From the NCBI RefSeq assembly GCF_000826545.1, contig NZ_CDME01000002.1, forward strand, positions 620,001 to 684,000: DNA of 64,000 nt, in the 5' to 3' direction. Below are positions 37,601 through 48,235 of this stretch, piece by piece. Numbering within the stretch: position 1 is the first letter of the stretch; each line of letters starts with the position of its first letter. A model generated the notes under the pieces. That model had not been told where the DNA came from. It was given only the letters and a program-made list of their open reading frames with translations, and did not search any database. The stretch comes from Kibdelosporangium sp. MJ126-NF4 (GTDB lineage: Bacteria; Actinomycetota; Actinomycetes; Mycobacteriales; Pseudonocardiaceae). A program made the position numbers and the translations under genes.

Positions 37601-39004
37601 GCCGAGGACCCCACGTTCGACATCGCGGGCTGGACGAGCTCCTACACCGGCGAGCCCATCCCGGCCGAGCAGATGCGTGACTGGGTCGACGGGACAGTCG
37701 GACGAGTACTCGGCCTTCCGCACGAAGACGTGCTGGAGATCGGGTGCGGCACCGGCTTGCTGCTGTTCCGAATCGCGCCGCACACTCGGTCCTATCGGGG
37801 CACCGACGTGTCCGCGGTACCACTGCGCAAGCTTGCGGCGAGACTGCCGTGTCTTGGGCACGACGCGGACCGAGTGACCCTCCGCGAGGCCGCAGCGGAC
37901 GACTTCGACGGCATCGGTGACGCGAGTGTGGACCTCGTGCTGCTCAACTCCGTCGCGCAGTACTTCCCGAGCGCCGACTATCTGATCTCGGTGCTGGACC
38001 AGGCCGTGCGAGCCACCCGGCCCGGCGGCGCGATCATGCTGGGTGACGTCCGGAGCAAGTCCCTCGCGGTGGCGCTGCACACCTCGGTGCAGCTGAGCCG
38101 GATGCCGGCGGAGGCGTCTCTCGACGAGCTCTGGGACGCTGTGCGCCTGCAGTTGGACCGTGAAGAGGAACTGCTGATCGATCCCGGGTTGTTCCGGTCG
38201 TTCGCGTCGCTGAGCCCCGAGGTTTCCTCGGTGTCGGTGCTGCCCAAGCAAAGCCGGTATCCGAACGAGCTGACGAAGTTCCGGTACGACGTCGTGCTGA
38301 GAATCGGTGCCGGGCCGGGGCCGGATGACGCCGAGCCGTCGTGGCCGGGGCAGCGGGCGCTCGCCATGGACCTGCGTGCGGTGGAATTCGCGCGGGCGGC
38401 GGCCGAAGGGCGGGAAACCACTGTGACGACAGTAGGCGCACTGCGTGCGGCGCTCGACGACGATGTGGCAGTGCCACCTGCGGCTGCTCAACCTGTCGCC
38501 GTCGGCGGAGCGTCCGGCTGGCACAGGTTCACCAACGACCCGCTGCGAGCCACCTTGGCCTCGCAGGTCCGAGGGCTTCTCCGCGAGCGGTTGCCCGACT
38601 ACTTCGTCCCCGCGCATGTCCTGCTGGTCGACTCGTGGCCGGTGGGGCCGAACGGCAAACTCGACCGGGCCGCCCTGCCCCGTCCGGCCGGGCACCGGCC
38701 GGTGTCCGGCTACGTCGCCGCACGCACCGAGACCGAGCTGCTCATCGCCGCCATCTGGTCGGACGTGCTCGGCCTCGAGCGGGTCGGCATCCATGACCGC
38801 TTCTTCGATCTGGGTGGACACTCACTGCTCGCCACCCGCGTGGTCTTCCATGTGCGAGCGGCGTGCCAGGTGGATCTCGAGCTGGGCGAGTTCCTCGCCG
38901 CCGATTCGGTGGCCGCGTTGGCCGCCCTCGTAGACGCCCGACCGAAGGCACGACCTGTCGCACCTATCCCGCGACGGGATCGCTCGAGTCGCCGAATCCG
39001 TTAG
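34682..39004 (+). CDS. NRPS module: C-A(Ser)-N-methyltransferase-PCP
   Basis: 1440 residues. C domain about 25-440 ([10 protein letters not shown] near 165). A domain begins near 460 ([12 protein letters not shown] near 646). Between A8 ([14 protein letters not shown]) and A10 (GPNGKLDRA near 1321) a SAM-dependent methyltransferase is inserted, with motif [14 protein letters not shown] near 1016; this placement is typical of N-methylating modules. PCP near 1350-1420 ([10 protein letters not shown]). The hand-read pocket D-V-W-H-I-S-L-I-D-K matches the serine code, so the residue should be N-methyl-serine. The ATG at 34682 overlaps the aldolase stop, which settles the start although the frame is open further upstream. 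Runs into the MFS gene after 12 bp. Confidence 0.95.
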   Translation: MKPLSAGQHRLVQRLLDEQGIGQRADAIPRRPDPGAPGPLSWAQQRLYFFDQVDRGSALYVVAGMLRMRGEVDLAILRESVEFLVGRHEALRTGFEVGTDGNPVQVVYPPDAVRVELPLHECDEAELPDRVREICSQPIDLRDRSLLRPVLFRLGDHAWALLLCVHHIVVDGWSMEILAEELGTVYSALRGGGRPRLAPPPTTYLDFALWQREGAPAAAAAEQLRYWQAKLAGLTPLELLGDEVPAGTPPFAGASLPMELAAGLVSRVRAAARAEDATLFMALVAAWSVVLARWTGDRERSDVVLGAAVAGRTRPELEGVVGFFVNTLPLRVDVSGEPTFRELLRRAREVCLAAYAHQDVPFEQIVRDIQPERDVTGRSPIVRHMLVLHNTPRAAMRLPGLDVTVEAAHTGSAKFDMEIELTPAADGGLSGFMEYATARFTRAAASRMVGALGELLEAVAVDMDIPVWDLPVMAADDRAVVQAFSTAVPAPTGEHADVVAWFESVVDRSPDEVAVVTDGTVEAVTYAELDARANRLAGWLRDGGAGHETRVGVCLRRGADLLVAVLGVLKAGAAFLPLDPGYPAGRLRGILEDGAAALVLTDSSSAESLAGQSPVVPLDELWPRLAARSADRPGVRPFGSGAAYVVFTSGSTGRPKGAVNTHDALVNRLRWARDRFGIGPSDVVVHKTPLGFDVAVWELLLPLATGARLVLAKPGAHGDPDYLWRLFQSHGVTMTHFVPSMLRAFLDAGPVAVPRLRRVISSGEELTPRLASDFRDRLPDVELHNLYGPAEAAIDVTAARVSTPIQARIPIGPPVPGVELHVLDHRMRAVPVGVPGELFIGGVQVARGYVGRPGMTAQRFVANPFEPGQRVYATGDRVRWRPDGALEFLGRLDQQVKIRGQRVEPGEAEVLLRAHPRVADALVLADRDLDGEVQLIAYVKPVLGSVAGAGEHVSRWTAVFDENYTDPGQETEAAEDPTFDIAGWTSSYTGEPIPAEQMRDWVDGTVGRVLGLPHEDVLEIGCGTGLLLFRIAPHTRSYRGTDVSAVPLRKLAARLPCLGHDADRVTLREAAADDFDGIGDASVDLVLLNSVAQYFPSADYLISVLDQAVRATRPGGAIMLGDVRSKSLAVALHTSVQLSRMPAEASLDELWDAVRLQLDREEELLIDPGLFRSFASLSPEVSSVSVLPKQSRYPNELTKFRYDVVLRIGAGPGPDDAEPSWPGQRALAMDLRAVEFARAAAEGRETTVTTVGALRAALDDDVAVPPAAAQPVAVGGASGWHRFTNDPLRATLASQVRGLLRERLPDYFVPAHVLLVDSWPVGPNGKLDRAALPRPAGHRPVSGYVAARTETELLIAAIWSDVLGLERVGIHDRFFDLGGHSLLATRVVFHVRAACQVDLELGEFLAADSVAALAALVDARPKARPVAPIPRRDRSSRRIR

Positions 39005-39016
39005 GCACGGGGCGAT

Positions 39017-40249
39017 ATGCCGGAGCCTGGAGTGCTGTCCCCGACCTTTTGGCGGTTCTGCTGCGCGGCCGTCGCCGCCGGCACCGGCGACGGCGTCCGG
39101 CTTGGTCTGTTCCCTGTGCTGGCCGCGTCCCTTGGGGCCGGTCCCGGACAGGTCGCGACTGTGGTGCTGGCAGGCACACTGCCCTGGCTGCTGCTCGGGC
39201 CGGTCGCCGGGGTGCTGACCGACCGCTGGGACCGGCGCCGCATCCTCTGGATCTCCGACACCGTCCGGGCCACCGTGATGCTGACATTCGCGGTGATCGT
39301 GGCGGTCGGGCACAACTCGGTCGTGATGCTGGCGGTGGTCAACTTTCTGCTCGGTTCGGCACAGAGCCTGCGGGACACGGCCACCTTCGCGATCGTCCCG
39401 CACATCGTCACGACGTCTTCGTTGGAGCGCGCCAACGGATGGCTGCAGAGCTCGATCCTGGTCACCGAGGAACTCCTTGGTCCGCCTGTCGGCGTGGTGC
39501 TGCTCGGTCTGCTGCCCGTGCTGCCCCTGGTGGTCGGCGGACTGTCGTTCGCCGTCGCGGGCTGGCTCGTTCTCGGAATGGTCGTGGAGTTCGCCCGGCC
39601 TCGCACCGATCCGGTCCCGGCGGGTTGCCGAGGGTTGCTGGCGGACATCGTCGAAGGGGCCCGATGGCTGCTGCGCCACCGGTTGCTGCGGGCGGCGTGC
39701 GTGCTGGTCTGTCTGACAAACCTGGCCGCCACGTCCGTCGCGGCGATTGCGGTCCTCTACGCGTACCAGGTCCTGCACGTCAGTACGACGACGTACGCAC
39801 TGCTCCTCGGAGTCATCGCGCTGGGTGGCATTCTTGGTCCGGTGGCGTCGGCCGCGCTCGTCGAGCGGTTCGGCCGCGGGCTCACCCTGCAGATCACGTT
39901 CCTGTTCACCCCGGTGGCGTTCGTCGTCACGGGTTTGACCTCGAGTCCTCTGGTCGCGGCGATCGCGTTCGCCATGGTTGGCGCCTCGGTCGGGATTTGC
40001 GTGGTGATCACCGGGTCGCTCAGGCAGATCCTGGTGCCGGACGGCATGCTGGGGCGTGTCTCTGCCGCGTACCGGCTGGTGGCGTTCGGCGTCGCACCGC
40101 TGGGGGCGGGCGCGGGTGGTGTGATCGCTGCTCACTTCGGGCTCCGGGCACCGTTCTTCGTTGGCGCCGCGGTCATCACCTGCGCGGGAGTCACTGCTGT
40201 CCTCGGAATGTCCAATCGTGTCGTCGAGTCGTACATCGCCGTGCGGTAG
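39017..40249 (+). CDS. MFS transporter, likely product exporter
   Basis: 410 residues, almost wholly hydrophobic, consistent with a 12-helix major facilitator. The loop 2/3 signature is GVLTDRWDRRRI. The sequence FLLGSAQSLRDTATFAIVPHIV resembles drug-efflux and macrolide-type MFS members. It follows the serine module by 12 bp in the same operon, so export of the lipopeptide and self-resistance is the likely job; this is inferred from context. Its stop lies inside regulator site E. Confidence 0.92.
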   Translation: MPEPGVLSPTFWRFCCAAVAAGTGDGVRLGLFPVLAASLGAGPGQVATVVLAGTLPWLLLGPVAGVLTDRWDRRRILWISDTVRATVMLTFAVIVAVGHNSVVMLAVVNFLLGSAQSLRDTATFAIVPHIVTTSSLERANGWLQSSILVTEELLGPPVGVVLLGLLPVLPLVVGGLSFAVAGWLVLGMVVEFARPRTDPVPAGCRGLLADIVEGARWLLRHRLLRAACVLVCLTNLAATSVAAIAVLYAYQVLHVSTTTYALLLGVIALGGILGPVASAALVERFGRGLTLQITFLFTPVAFVVTGLTSSPLVAAIAFAMVGASVGICVVITGSLRQILVPDGMLGRVSAAYRLVAFGVAPLGAGAGGVIAAHFGLRAPFFVGAAVITCAGVTAVLGMSNRVVESYIAVR

Positions 40250-40262
40250 GGAATCTCCCGAC
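40245..40262 (+). promoter_or_regulatory. Palindromic regulator site E
   Basis: GGTAGGGAATCTCCCGAC overlaps the last codon of the MFS gene and lies 60 bp before the methyltransferase start. The left arm is weaker than in sites A and D; the right half CCCGAC is intact. It suggests a separate promoter for the methyltransferase and terminating synthetase. Confidence 0.5.
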
Positions 40263-40321
40263 TTGTCGCGTCGCGGCCGGGCGAAGGAAGCTCACATGAC
40301 GCCGAGCCTGGGGAGATGTGG

Positions 40322-41083
40322 ATGACCCACCGCGCGACTTCGTTCGGACAGCAGGCAACCGCCTACGCCGAGTACCGGCCCGGCTATCCGGATTCGGCGA
40401 TCGACTGGGTGCTGGCGTCGCGTGCGGGATCGCCTGGTCATGTGCTCGATCTCGCCGCCGGCACGGGTGCCCTCACCAAGGATCTGCTCACCCGGGCAGC
40501 GAGAGTGACCGCGGTCGAACCGGACCCGGCGATGCGGGACGAGTTGGTGCGGCGCGTTCCCGGCGTCCACGTCCTCGACGGCACCGCGGAGCGAATACCA
40601 CTGGGCGACGCCGAGGTGGACGCGGTGTACGTCGGTCAGGCGTTCCACTGGTTCGATCAGGACCGGGCACTCGCCGAGATCGGCCGGGTGCTCCGGCCGG
40701 GCGGTGTGCTGGGCGCACTCTGGAACGACGAAGACCAGCGGGTGGACTGGATCGCCGAACTCGTCCGACTGACGGGCACCGGTGTCGACGGTGCGAGTGA
40801 CGACCTGGCCGGCCGGGAACTCCCGGCGCATCCGCTGTTCACCAGGCCTGAGCGAGCCGAGTTCGACCACGTCCATCGGTTCACCGCGGAATCCCTGACC
40901 GCGGCGATCGCGACGCTTTCCCACGCTCTCATCGCAACGCAACGGGCCCGCGCCGAAATGCTCGAGCGCGTGCAGGGCTACCTACGGAGCCGCCGGGAAA
41001 CCGCGCACGGCGAGTTCGAGGTGGCCCTGCGGACCACGGTCGCGCGCGCACACCGCCGGGACGAGCGGGAGACGCCGAGGTGA
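40322..41083 (+). CDS. Class I SAM-dependent methyltransferase
   Basis: 253 residues. Motif I is [12 protein letters not shown] near 41, followed by the acidic [10 protein letters not shown] loop, and post-motifs [11 protein letters not shown] and [12 protein letters not shown] typical of small-molecule methyltransferases of the UbiE/trans-aconitate type. Target unknown; it may add an O- or N-methyl group to the peptide or a building block. ATG 40322 is preferred since GGGGAG lies 6 bp upstream; ATG 40316 is also in frame. A nine-codon ORF (ATG 40296, after GAAGGAAG) ends in a stop that overlaps ATG 40322, suggesting coupled translation from a tiny leader. The stop overlaps the next synthetase start (GTGA). 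Confidence 0.9.
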   Translation: MTHRATSFGQQATAYAEYRPGYPDSAIDWVLASRAGSPGHVLDLAAGTGALTKDLLTRAARVTAVEPDPAMRDELVRRVPGVHVLDGTAERIPLGDAEVDAVYVGQAFHWFDQDRALAEIGRVLRPGGVLGALWNDEDQRVDWIAELVRLTGTGVDGASDDLAGRELPAHPLFTRPERAEFDHVHRFTAESLTAAIATLSHALIATQRARAEMLERVQGYLRSRRETAHGEFEVALRTTVARAHRRDERETPR

Positions 41084-44000
41084 GCCGGTCGTCGATCGAT
41101 GACGTGCTGCCGTTGTCCCCGCTGCAGGAAGGCCTGCTGTTCCACGCGTTGCTGAACGAGCACGGCCAGGACGTCTACGTCGGACAGCTGGCCGCGGAGC
41201 TGGAAGGACCACTGAACGCGGAATCGATGCGGGCCGCGTGTCAGGCGCTGCTGCGTCGCCACTCGATCCTGCGAGCCTGTTTCCGGCAGGGGAAGCGGGG
41301 CCAGCCGCTGCAGGTGATCGCACGTGATGTCGAACTGCCGTGGCGGGACGTCGACCTCTCCGGCCTGCCGGCCGAATCACGGCCGGTGGAAATGACGAAG
41401 CTGGCGGCCGAGGACCTGGCCCGAGGGTTCGACCTCACCCGGCCACCCCTGCTGCGGTTTCTGCTCGTCCGGCTCGGCGAACACGGGCACCGGCTCGTGG
41501 TCACCAGCCACCACATCATCTGGGATGGCTGGTCGTTTCCGGTGCTGATGCACGAGATGTTCCAGCTGTACAGCCGAAGCGGCGACGACTCCGGCCTGCC
41601 TGCCGCCGTGCCGTACCGTGACTACCTGGCGTGGCTGGCGAACCAGGATCGTGAAGCCGCCAAGCAGGCGTGGCGGCGGGCGATGGCGGGCGTCGGGAAA
41701 CCCACCTTGTTGGCTCCGGCCGATCACGGACGGGTGCCGGTGGTGCCTGAACGAGTGACCGTGGAACTGTCGGAGCAGCTCACCGGGAAGCTGCGGGAGT
41801 TGACGCGTCACTGCGGCCTGACGACGAACACCGTGGTGCAGGGAGCCTGGGCGGTCGTGCTCGGCAGGTTGACCGGCCAGCGTGACGTGGTGTTCGGTGC
41901 CACTGTTTCCGGGCGACCACCGGAGTTGCCCGGCGTCGAGTCGATGGTGGGGCTGTTCATCAACACCGTGCCGGTGTGTGTGCGGGTGGAGTCCGGCGAG
42001 ACGGTGACCGAGATGCTGGCTCGCCTCCAGGACGAGCAGTCCCGCCTCGTGGCTCATCAGTACCTGGGGCTGGCCGACATCCAGCGGCTGGCCGGGATGG
42101 ACGAGCTGTTCGACACCCATATGGCCTTCGAGAACTACCCGGACGACCGGGACGTGGCAGAGATGGTGCGTGCCGCCAGTGGCCTGCGCCTCACGGCGGT
42201 CGAAGGGCAAAGCCGCGACGACACGCACTATCCCTTGTCGTTGATCGTGTTCCCCGGCCGCCGCCTGCTCCTGCGGCTGGTCTACCAGCCGGATGTGTTC
42301 GGCCACGGACAGGTCGAGGAGATCGGGCAGCGCGTGGCGCGGGTGCTCGAGCAACTCGCCGCGAATCCGGACCTGCCGGTGGGACGCCTGGAGGTGATGT
42401 CTCGGCAGGAGCGGCACAAGGTCGTCGAGGAATGGAACGACACCGCGATGGCGGTGTCGTCCGTGCCGGTCGCGAGCCGGTTCGAGGCTCAGGTCAGCCG
42501 GACACCGGAGGCCGTGGCGGTGGTGTTCGAGGACGAGGTGTTGTCCTACCGCGAGTTGAACGCGAAGGCGAACGCGTGGGCCCGCTACCTGATCGGCCTG
42601 GGTGTCGGACCTGAGGACCTGGTGGCGTTGGTGTTGCCGCGGTCGGCCGAGTTGATCGTGCTCCTGCTGGCGGTGCTCAAGGCCGGTGCCGCGTATCTGC
42701 CTGTGGATCCGGGCTACCCGGCCGAGCGGATCGGGTTCGTCTTCGATGACGCCGAGCCACGCGTGGTGCTGACCGACCGCCGGACCGCGACGCTGCTGCC
42801 TGACCCGAGCACACCCAAGCTGTTGCTCGACGACCCGGAGACCAGGGCCGCTGTGTCGGCGTTGCCGGACACCGACGTGATGGAAGCCGAGCGGACGCGC
42901 CCATTGCTGCCGCAGCACCCGGCGTACGTGATCTACACCTCCGGCTCCACCGGAATTCCCAAGGGTGTCGTGGTCTCCGGGCGGAACATGGCCAACCTGC
43001 TGGCGTGGGCGACGACCGAGATCGGCCCCGACCGGCTGCGCCATGTGCTCGGGGCGACGTCACTGAGCTTCGACGTTTCCGTGTTCGAGATCTTTTCGCC
43101 GCTGCTGGCCGGCGGAACGGTCGACCTGGTGCCCAATCTGCTGAGTCTCGTAGGCCAGTCATGGAAGGGGAGCCTGGTCAGTGCGGTCCCGTCCGCCATG
43201 GCCGGTCTGCTCCAGGACAGAGGCGGTGAGTTCACCGCCGGGACCGTCGTCCTCGCCGGGGAAGCTCTCCCGGCCCAGGTGGCGAATGATGTCCGCGACG
43301 AGTTCGACGAGTGCGAGATCATCAATGCCTACGGCCCGACCGAAGCTTCGGTGTACTCGACCGTCTGGTACTCGGGAGGCCCCTCGGGTGGGTCGCCGAC
43401 AATAGGTCGTCCCCTCACGAACGTCCGGGTATTTGTGCTGGACTCGGAGTTGCGCCTGGTGCCGCCGGGCGTGGCGGGAGAGCTGTACGTGGCCGGGGCC
43501 GGTTTGGCGCGAGGATATTTGAAACGGGCAGGACTGACCGCGGCACGCTTTGTTGCCTGTCCGTTCGGATCTCGTGGTGAGCGGATGTACCGCACGGGCG
43601 ATGTGGCGAACTGGACGGCGGACGGCGAACTGGTGTTCCAGGGCCGAGTCGACGACCAGGTGAAGGTCCGGGGATTCCGGATCGAACTCGGCGAAGTCGA
43701 GGCGGCACTGGCAGCGCATCCCAGTGTGGGACGGGCCGTGGTGGTCGCCCGACCGGGCGGACCGGGGGCCGGCACGCGATTGGTGGGCTATGCCGAGGTT
43801 GTACCCGGCCACACGACGGATTCGCCCGAACTGAGGGATTTCGTGGCTGGACGGCTTCCGGATTTCATGGTGCCTTCCGTGGTGGTGATCCTGGACAGGT
43901 TGCCGTCGACACCGAACGGGAAGCTGGACCGCAAGGCGTTGCCCACGCCGGACTTCACCGTGGCGGTGCCGCCCTCGCGTGGCCCGCGCGATCCGCGCGA

Positions 44001-47000
44001 GGAGGTGTTGTGCGGCCTGTTCGCCGAGGTGCTGGAGGTGGATCGGGTCGGGATCGACGACTCGTTCTTCGAATTGGGCGGGCACTCGCTGCTCGCGACC
44101 CGGCTGGTGTCGCGGATCCGTTCGGCTCTTGGAGTGGAGCTGTCCATCCGCGGCCTGTTCGACGCTCCGACTGCCGCGTTGCTGTCCGCGGGGCTGGATT
44201 CGGCCCGAGTTGTCGTGCGCCCGGCACTGCGTCCGGTGACGCGGTCGGAGACGGCGCCGTTGTCGTTCGCTCAGCAGCGGCTCTGGTTCCTGGACCAGTT
44301 GCAGCCGGGCGGTGACGAGTACGTGATTCCAGTGGCGTTGCGGTTGCGTGGCGAGTTGGACCCGGCGGCGCTGGAAGCCGCATTGGGTGGCCTGGTGGCT
44401 CGGCACGAGACGCTGCGAACATGTTTTCGCGAGGTGGACGGTCAACCGGTACAGGTGGTGACGGCGTCGAGTGCTCCGTCGGTGGAGCGGGTCGACCTGA
44501 CCGATGTGCCGAGGGCGCGCGCGACCGAAGTGGTAGCCGCGGCGGCGCGCAGGCCGTTCGACCTAAGCCGGCCGCCGTTGTTGCGGGCGTTGTTGGCGCG
44601 CCTCGCGCCGGACGAGCACGTGCTGTTGCTGACGGTACATCACATCGCTGCGGACGAGTGGTCGTTCAGAATCGTCGCGCGTGAGGTGGCCGAACTCTAC
44701 AAGGCACATTCGACGGGGCAATCACCGTTGCCGGACCTGCCGGTGCGGTACGCCGATTTCGCTGTGTGGCAGCGTCAGTGGTTACGCGGGGAGGCGCTGG
44801 ACCAGCAGCTGAAATTCTGGCGGGAGGCACTGGGGGGTGTCGAGCCGCTGGCGTTGCCGACCGACCATTCGCGACCCGCAGTGCGGTCGGGGCGTGGGGC
44901 GAACCACCAGTTCAGCCTACCGGCGGAGTTGGCCGCGAAGCTCGTTGAGCTGTCCCGCTCCGAGGGCGCGACGGTGTTCATGACCTTGCTGGCGGCATTC
45001 CAAGTCCTGCTGGGTCGCTACAGCGGCCAGGACGACTTCGCGGTGGGCACGCCGATCGCCAACCGGAGCCAGACCGAGACCGAGGATCTGGTCGGCTTCT
45101 TCGTCAACACACTGGCCCTGCGCAGTGACCTGTCCGGGGATCCCCGGTTCCTCGAACTGCTGCGGCGAGTCAGGGAACACGCGCTGGATGCCTACGCGCA
45201 CCAGGACCTGCCATTCGAGCGACTGGTCGAAGAGTTCCGCCCCGAACGCGATCTCAGCCGCACCCCGTTGTTCCAGGTGATGTTCATCCTGGCGAATGCC
45301 ACCGCGGAACAATGGCAGCTCCCCGGTGTCGAGGCCGAACCGTTCCCGTTGACAGCCAGCAGCGCGAAGTTCGATCTCACCATGACGGTCCATGTGTCAG
45401 GGACCGCACTGGACATCGACCTCACCTACAGCACCGATCTGTTCGACGCGGCCACCATCGACCGGATGGCGAGGCATTTCCAAGCCCTGCTGACCGGCAT
45501 CGCGGCCGATCCGCGGACGCGGCTCAGCCAGCTGGACCTGCTCGGTGCGCGTGAACGCGACCAGGTCCTGGTGGAGTGGAACGCCACTGCGGCCGAATAC
45601 CCCAAGAACCGATGCGCTCACGAACTTGTCGAGGATCAGGCACACCACAGGCCGGACGCGACCGCGGTGGTGTCCGGCGACCGGCAGTTGACCTACCGCG
45701 AGCTCAACACCCGTGCCAATCAGCTCGCCCACCATCTCCGTCGTCGCGGCGCGGGCCCGGATGTGCTGGTCGGTCTCTGCGTCGACCGGGGCCTCGACAT
45801 GGTTGTCGGGCTGTTGGGCATCCTCAAAGCCGGCGCAGCCTACGTGCCCCTCGACCCCGAGTATCCCGCCCAACGACTGGCGTTCATGATCGCCGACACC
45901 GCCGTTCCGCTCGTACTCACCCAACATCACCTACGCGACCGCATCGCGATCGGCGACCACGACACACTGTGCCTCGACACCGACCAGCCCACCTTGAACG
46001 CCTGTCCCACCATCAACCCGTCGCCTGTCACCACACCCGAGAACCTCGCCTACATCATCTACACCTCCGGGTCGACCGGGATCCCCAAAGGCGTCGTCAC
46101 CCCGCACAAGGGCACGGTGAACTACATCGCAGCCCTGAATGCCGTCACGAACCTGACGGCGGACGACGTCATTCTCGGGCTTGCTTCCATGAGTTACGAC
46201 TCCTCGTTCCGGGAAGTGTTCGCCACGCTCAGCGCCGGTGCACGAGTGGTCATCACGTCCACAGAGGAGCGCAAGGACGCGTTCGCGGTACTGGAGCAGA
46301 TTCGAAACAATGGCGTGACCGTACTACTCGGCGCGGTTCCGTCACTGCTCCGGGAAATCCTGGCGGCCGACCCCGGCGGGTTGGGTCTCCGATTGACCGC
46401 GACCGCCGGTGAGAGCTTGCGCATCGTGCCCACCGAAGGGAGGAGTCGTCTCGGCGCCGTCATCAACATGTACGGCCCCACCGAATGCACGATGACATCC
46501 ACCTACCGGCGTGTCACGCAGGATCCTCCGGGACACGCCGACCTGATCGGCCGGCCGATGTCGAATGTCCGGGTGTTCGTGCTGGATCGGAAGTTGGCTC
46601 CGTCTCCGATCGGTGTAACCGGTGAGTTGTACGTTTCCGGGGACGGACTGGCCCGGGGGTATCTGAACAGGAGGGGGTTGACCGCACAGCGATTCGTGGC
46701 CAATCCCTTCGACACCGGAACCCGGATGTACCGGACGGGGGACCTCGCCCGGTGGACCGCGGACGGCCAGCTGGAGTTCTTCGGCCGCACTGACCACCAG
46801 GTGAAGATCCGAGGCTTCCGGATCGAACTGGGTGAGATCGAGGCGCGACTGCGCGAGCATCCCGGAATAGCGCGAGCGCTGGTCGTGGCACAGGACGACG
46901 CCCACGGAGACCCCCGGTTGGTCGCCTACGTGGTGCCGGCGGGCGCCGGGACTGATCCCGGTGCGGGGGAGTTGCGGTCGTACGTGCGGGAACGACTGCC

Positions 47001-48138
47001 TGACCACATGGTCCCCTCGTCCTTCGTCGCCATGGACGCGTTCCCGCTGACATCGAGCGGAAAGGTGGATCGCAGGGCGCTGCCACCACCGCGCGCCGCA
47101 GTGCCATCGTCGAGCGTTCCGGGCGGTCCCGGCGAAGAGGTGCTGTGCCGCCTGTTCGCTGAGGTGCTGGGCCTGGAGCAGGTGGGAGTCGACGGCTCCT
47201 TCTTCGAACTGGGCGGACATTCCTTGTCGGCGACCAAACTGGTGTCGCTGGCTCGGAGGGCACTCGGGGTGGAGTTGTCGGTCCGCAGCCTGTTCGAGGC
47301 CCCGACAGTCGCGTTGCTGACCGCACGCCTGGGAATCGACGACGACAAGAACTCCATGGATGTCGTCCTGCCCTTGCGGTCACACGGCACACGGCCGACT
47401 GTGTTCTGCGTACACCCGGTGGGAGGTCTCGGGTGGAGCTACGCCGGACTGCTGAGGCATCTGGATCCGAGCTATCCGGTCTACGCCCTGCAGGCGCGTG
47501 GTCTCGCGCGACCGGACAAGTCTCCCAGGACACTCGGCGAGATGGCTGACGATTACCTGCGGCAGATCCGAGAGATCCAGCCAGCGGGGCCTTACCAGCT
47601 GATTGGGTGGTCATTCGGTGGAACTGTCGCCCATGCGATCGCGTCGCGGCTGCGCCGCGAGGGCGCCGAGGTGAGCCTGCTTGCCATGTTCGACTCTCAT
47701 CTCATGACCGGAACCACCGGTGAATCCGATTTTCCCGGTGACCCGTCGCCTGGGCGTGACTCGGTCGCGGACCACGCGGAACTCATCGAGGCCCTGCGTC
47801 GTGAGCGCATCGTGCCGGACGGTCTGCGCGAAGCCGACTACCACGCCGCCGCCGATGTCTTTCTGAACAACTGCGCCCTGCTGCGGGATTACTCCCCGGA
47901 TCGGTTCGACGGGGATGTGCTCTACTTCTCCGCTGCCCTCGACCGGTCGACGGCGTCGGACGGCAGTGAGTCCTGGCTGCCCTATGTCGGCGGACGGCTG
48001 GAAAACGTGGACATCGCATGCGGGCATCGGGACATGATGCAGCCCGTTCCCTTGGCTGAGATCGGCGCGGTGCTCGCGGCTTGGCTCCAGAGGATCGCCC
48101 TCGGACATGACGAGCCCAACGATGAACCCGTTCGATAA
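41080..48138 (+). CDS. Terminating NRPS: C-A-PCP-C-A-PCP-TE
   Basis: 2352 residues. C1 about 1-430 opens with [16 protein letters not shown], the form usual for domains accepting a D-residue, and has HHIIWDGWS near 143. A1 about 465-965 (pocket D-V-F-S-V-A-A-V-Y-K), PCP1 Ser near 1000 (LGGHSLLA). C2 about 1050-1490 has HHIAADEWS near 1187, with Glu in place of the motif glycine. A2 about 1510-2000 (pocket D-S-R-G-A-A-M-M-T-K), PCP2 Ser near 2045. TE about 2100-2352 with GWSFGG near 2175 and catalytic His in CGHRDMM. It should add the last two residues and release or cyclise the chain. Neither pocket matches a code I can name. The final codons overlap the MbtH remnant. Confidence 0.95.
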   Translation: MSRSSIDDVLPLSPLQEGLLFHALLNEHGQDVYVGQLAAELEGPLNAESMRAACQALLRRHSILRACFRQGKRGQPLQVIARDVELPWRDVDLSGLPAESRPVEMTKLAAEDLARGFDLTRPPLLRFLLVRLGEHGHRLVVTSHHIIWDGWSFPVLMHEMFQLYSRSGDDSGLPAAVPYRDYLAWLANQDREAAKQAWRRAMAGVGKPTLLAPADHGRVPVVPERVTVELSEQLTGKLRELTRHCGLTTNTVVQGAWAVVLGRLTGQRDVVFGATVSGRPPELPGVESMVGLFINTVPVCVRVESGETVTEMLARLQDEQSRLVAHQYLGLADIQRLAGMDELFDTHMAFENYPDDRDVAEMVRAASGLRLTAVEGQSRDDTHYPLSLIVFPGRRLLLRLVYQPDVFGHGQVEEIGQRVARVLEQLAANPDLPVGRLEVMSRQERHKVVEEWNDTAMAVSSVPVASRFEAQVSRTPEAVAVVFEDEVLSYRELNAKANAWARYLIGLGVGPEDLVALVLPRSAELIVLLLAVLKAGAAYLPVDPGYPAERIGFVFDDAEPRVVLTDRRTATLLPDPSTPKLLLDDPETRAAVSALPDTDVMEAERTRPLLPQHPAYVIYTSGSTGIPKGVVVSGRNMANLLAWATTEIGPDRLRHVLGATSLSFDVSVFEIFSPLLAGGTVDLVPNLLSLVGQSWKGSLVSAVPSAMAGLLQDRGGEFTAGTVVLAGEALPAQVANDVRDEFDECEIINAYGPTEASVYSTVWYSGGPSGGSPTIGRPLTNVRVFVLDSELRLVPPGVAGELYVAGAGLARGYLKRAGLTAARFVACPFGSRGERMYRTGDVANWTADGELVFQGRVDDQVKVRGFRIELGEVEAALAAHPSVGRAVVVARPGGPGAGTRLVGYAEVVPGHTTDSPELRDFVAGRLPDFMVPSVVVILDRLPSTPNGKLDRKALPTPDFTVAVPPSRGPRDPREEVLCGLFAEVLEVDRVGIDDSFFELGGHSLLATRLVSRIRSALGVELSIRGLFDAPTAALLSAGLDSARVVVRPALRPVTRSETAPLSFAQQRLWFLDQLQPGGDEYVIPVALRLRGELDPAALEAALGGLVARHETLRTCFREVDGQPVQVVTASSAPSVERVDLTDVPRARATEVVAAAARRPFDLSRPPLLRALLARLAPDEHVLLLTVHHIAADEWSFRIVAREVAELYKAHSTGQSPLPDLPVRYADFAVWQRQWLRGEALDQQLKFWREALGGVEPLALPTDHSRPAVRSGRGANHQFSLPAELAAKLVELSRSEGATVFMTLLAAFQVLLGRYSGQDDFAVGTPIANRSQTETEDLVGFFVNTLALRSDLSGDPRFLELLRRVREHALDAYAHQDLPFERLVEEFRPERDLSRTPLFQVMFILANATAEQWQLPGVEAEPFPLTASSAKFDLTMTVHVSGTALDIDLTYSTDLFDAATIDRMARHFQALLTGIAADPRTRLSQLDLLGARERDQVLVEWNATAAEYPKNRCAHELVEDQAHHRPDATAVVSGDRQLTYRELNTRANQLAHHLRRRGAGPDVLVGLCVDRGLDMVVGLLGILKAGAAYVPLDPEYPAQRLAFMIADTAVPLVLTQHHLRDRIAIGDHDTLCLDTDQPTLNACPTINPSPVTTPENLAYIIYTSGSTGIPKGVVTPHKGTVNYIAALNAVTNLTADDVILGLASMSYDSSFREVFATLSAGARVVITSTEERKDAFAVLEQIRNNGVTVLLGAVPSLLREILAADPGGLGLRLTATAGESLRIVPTEGRSRLGAVINMYGPTECTMTSTYRRVTQDPPGHADLIGRPMSNVRVFVLDRKLAPSPIGVTGELYVSGDGLARGYLNRRGLTAQRFVANPFDTGTRMYRTGDLARWTADGQLEFFGRTDHQVKIRGFRIELGEIEARLREHPGIARALVVAQDDAHGDPRLVAYVVPAGAGTDPGAGELRSYVRERLPDHMVPSSFVAMDAFPLTSSGKVDRRALPPPRAAVPSSSVPGGPGEEVLCRLFAEVLGLEQVGVDGSFFELGGHSLSATKLVSLARRALGVELSVRSLFEAPTVALLTARLGIDDDKNSMDVVLPLRSHGTRPTVFCVHPVGGLGWSYAGLLRHLDPSYPVYALQARGLARPDKSPRTLGEMADDYLRQIREIQPAGPYQLIGWSFGGTVAHAIASRLRREGAEVSLLAMFDSHLMTGTTGESDFPGDPSPGRDSVADHAELIEALRRERIVPDGLREADYHAAADVFLNNCALLRDYSPDRFDGDVLYFSAALDRSTASDGSESWLPYVGGRLENVDIACGHRDMMQPVPLAEIGAVLAAWLQRIALGHDEPNDEPVR

Positions 48139-48235
48139 CCCCCATGGCACCTTTCTGGTGTTACCCGGGAGGGCGGTGAAACGCGGTTGCCTCGGCTCTC
48201 CGGCCTGGATGTCCTCGGCGCGGCGCGGCGGCTGA
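48122..48235 (+). pseudogene. MbtH-like gene remnant
   Basis: The frame starting at ATG 48122, inside the end of the NRPS gene, reads [14 protein letters not shown], clearly the first 14 residues of an MbtH-like protein. It then runs into unrelated sequence (PGRAVKRG and so on) and stops at 48235. The remaining 55 or so MbtH residues, including the tryptophan motifs, are absent. This is best read as a second MbtH gene cut by a deletion that brought in the threonine-dehydratase-like gene. The intact copy is at 17036. Confidence 0.85.
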
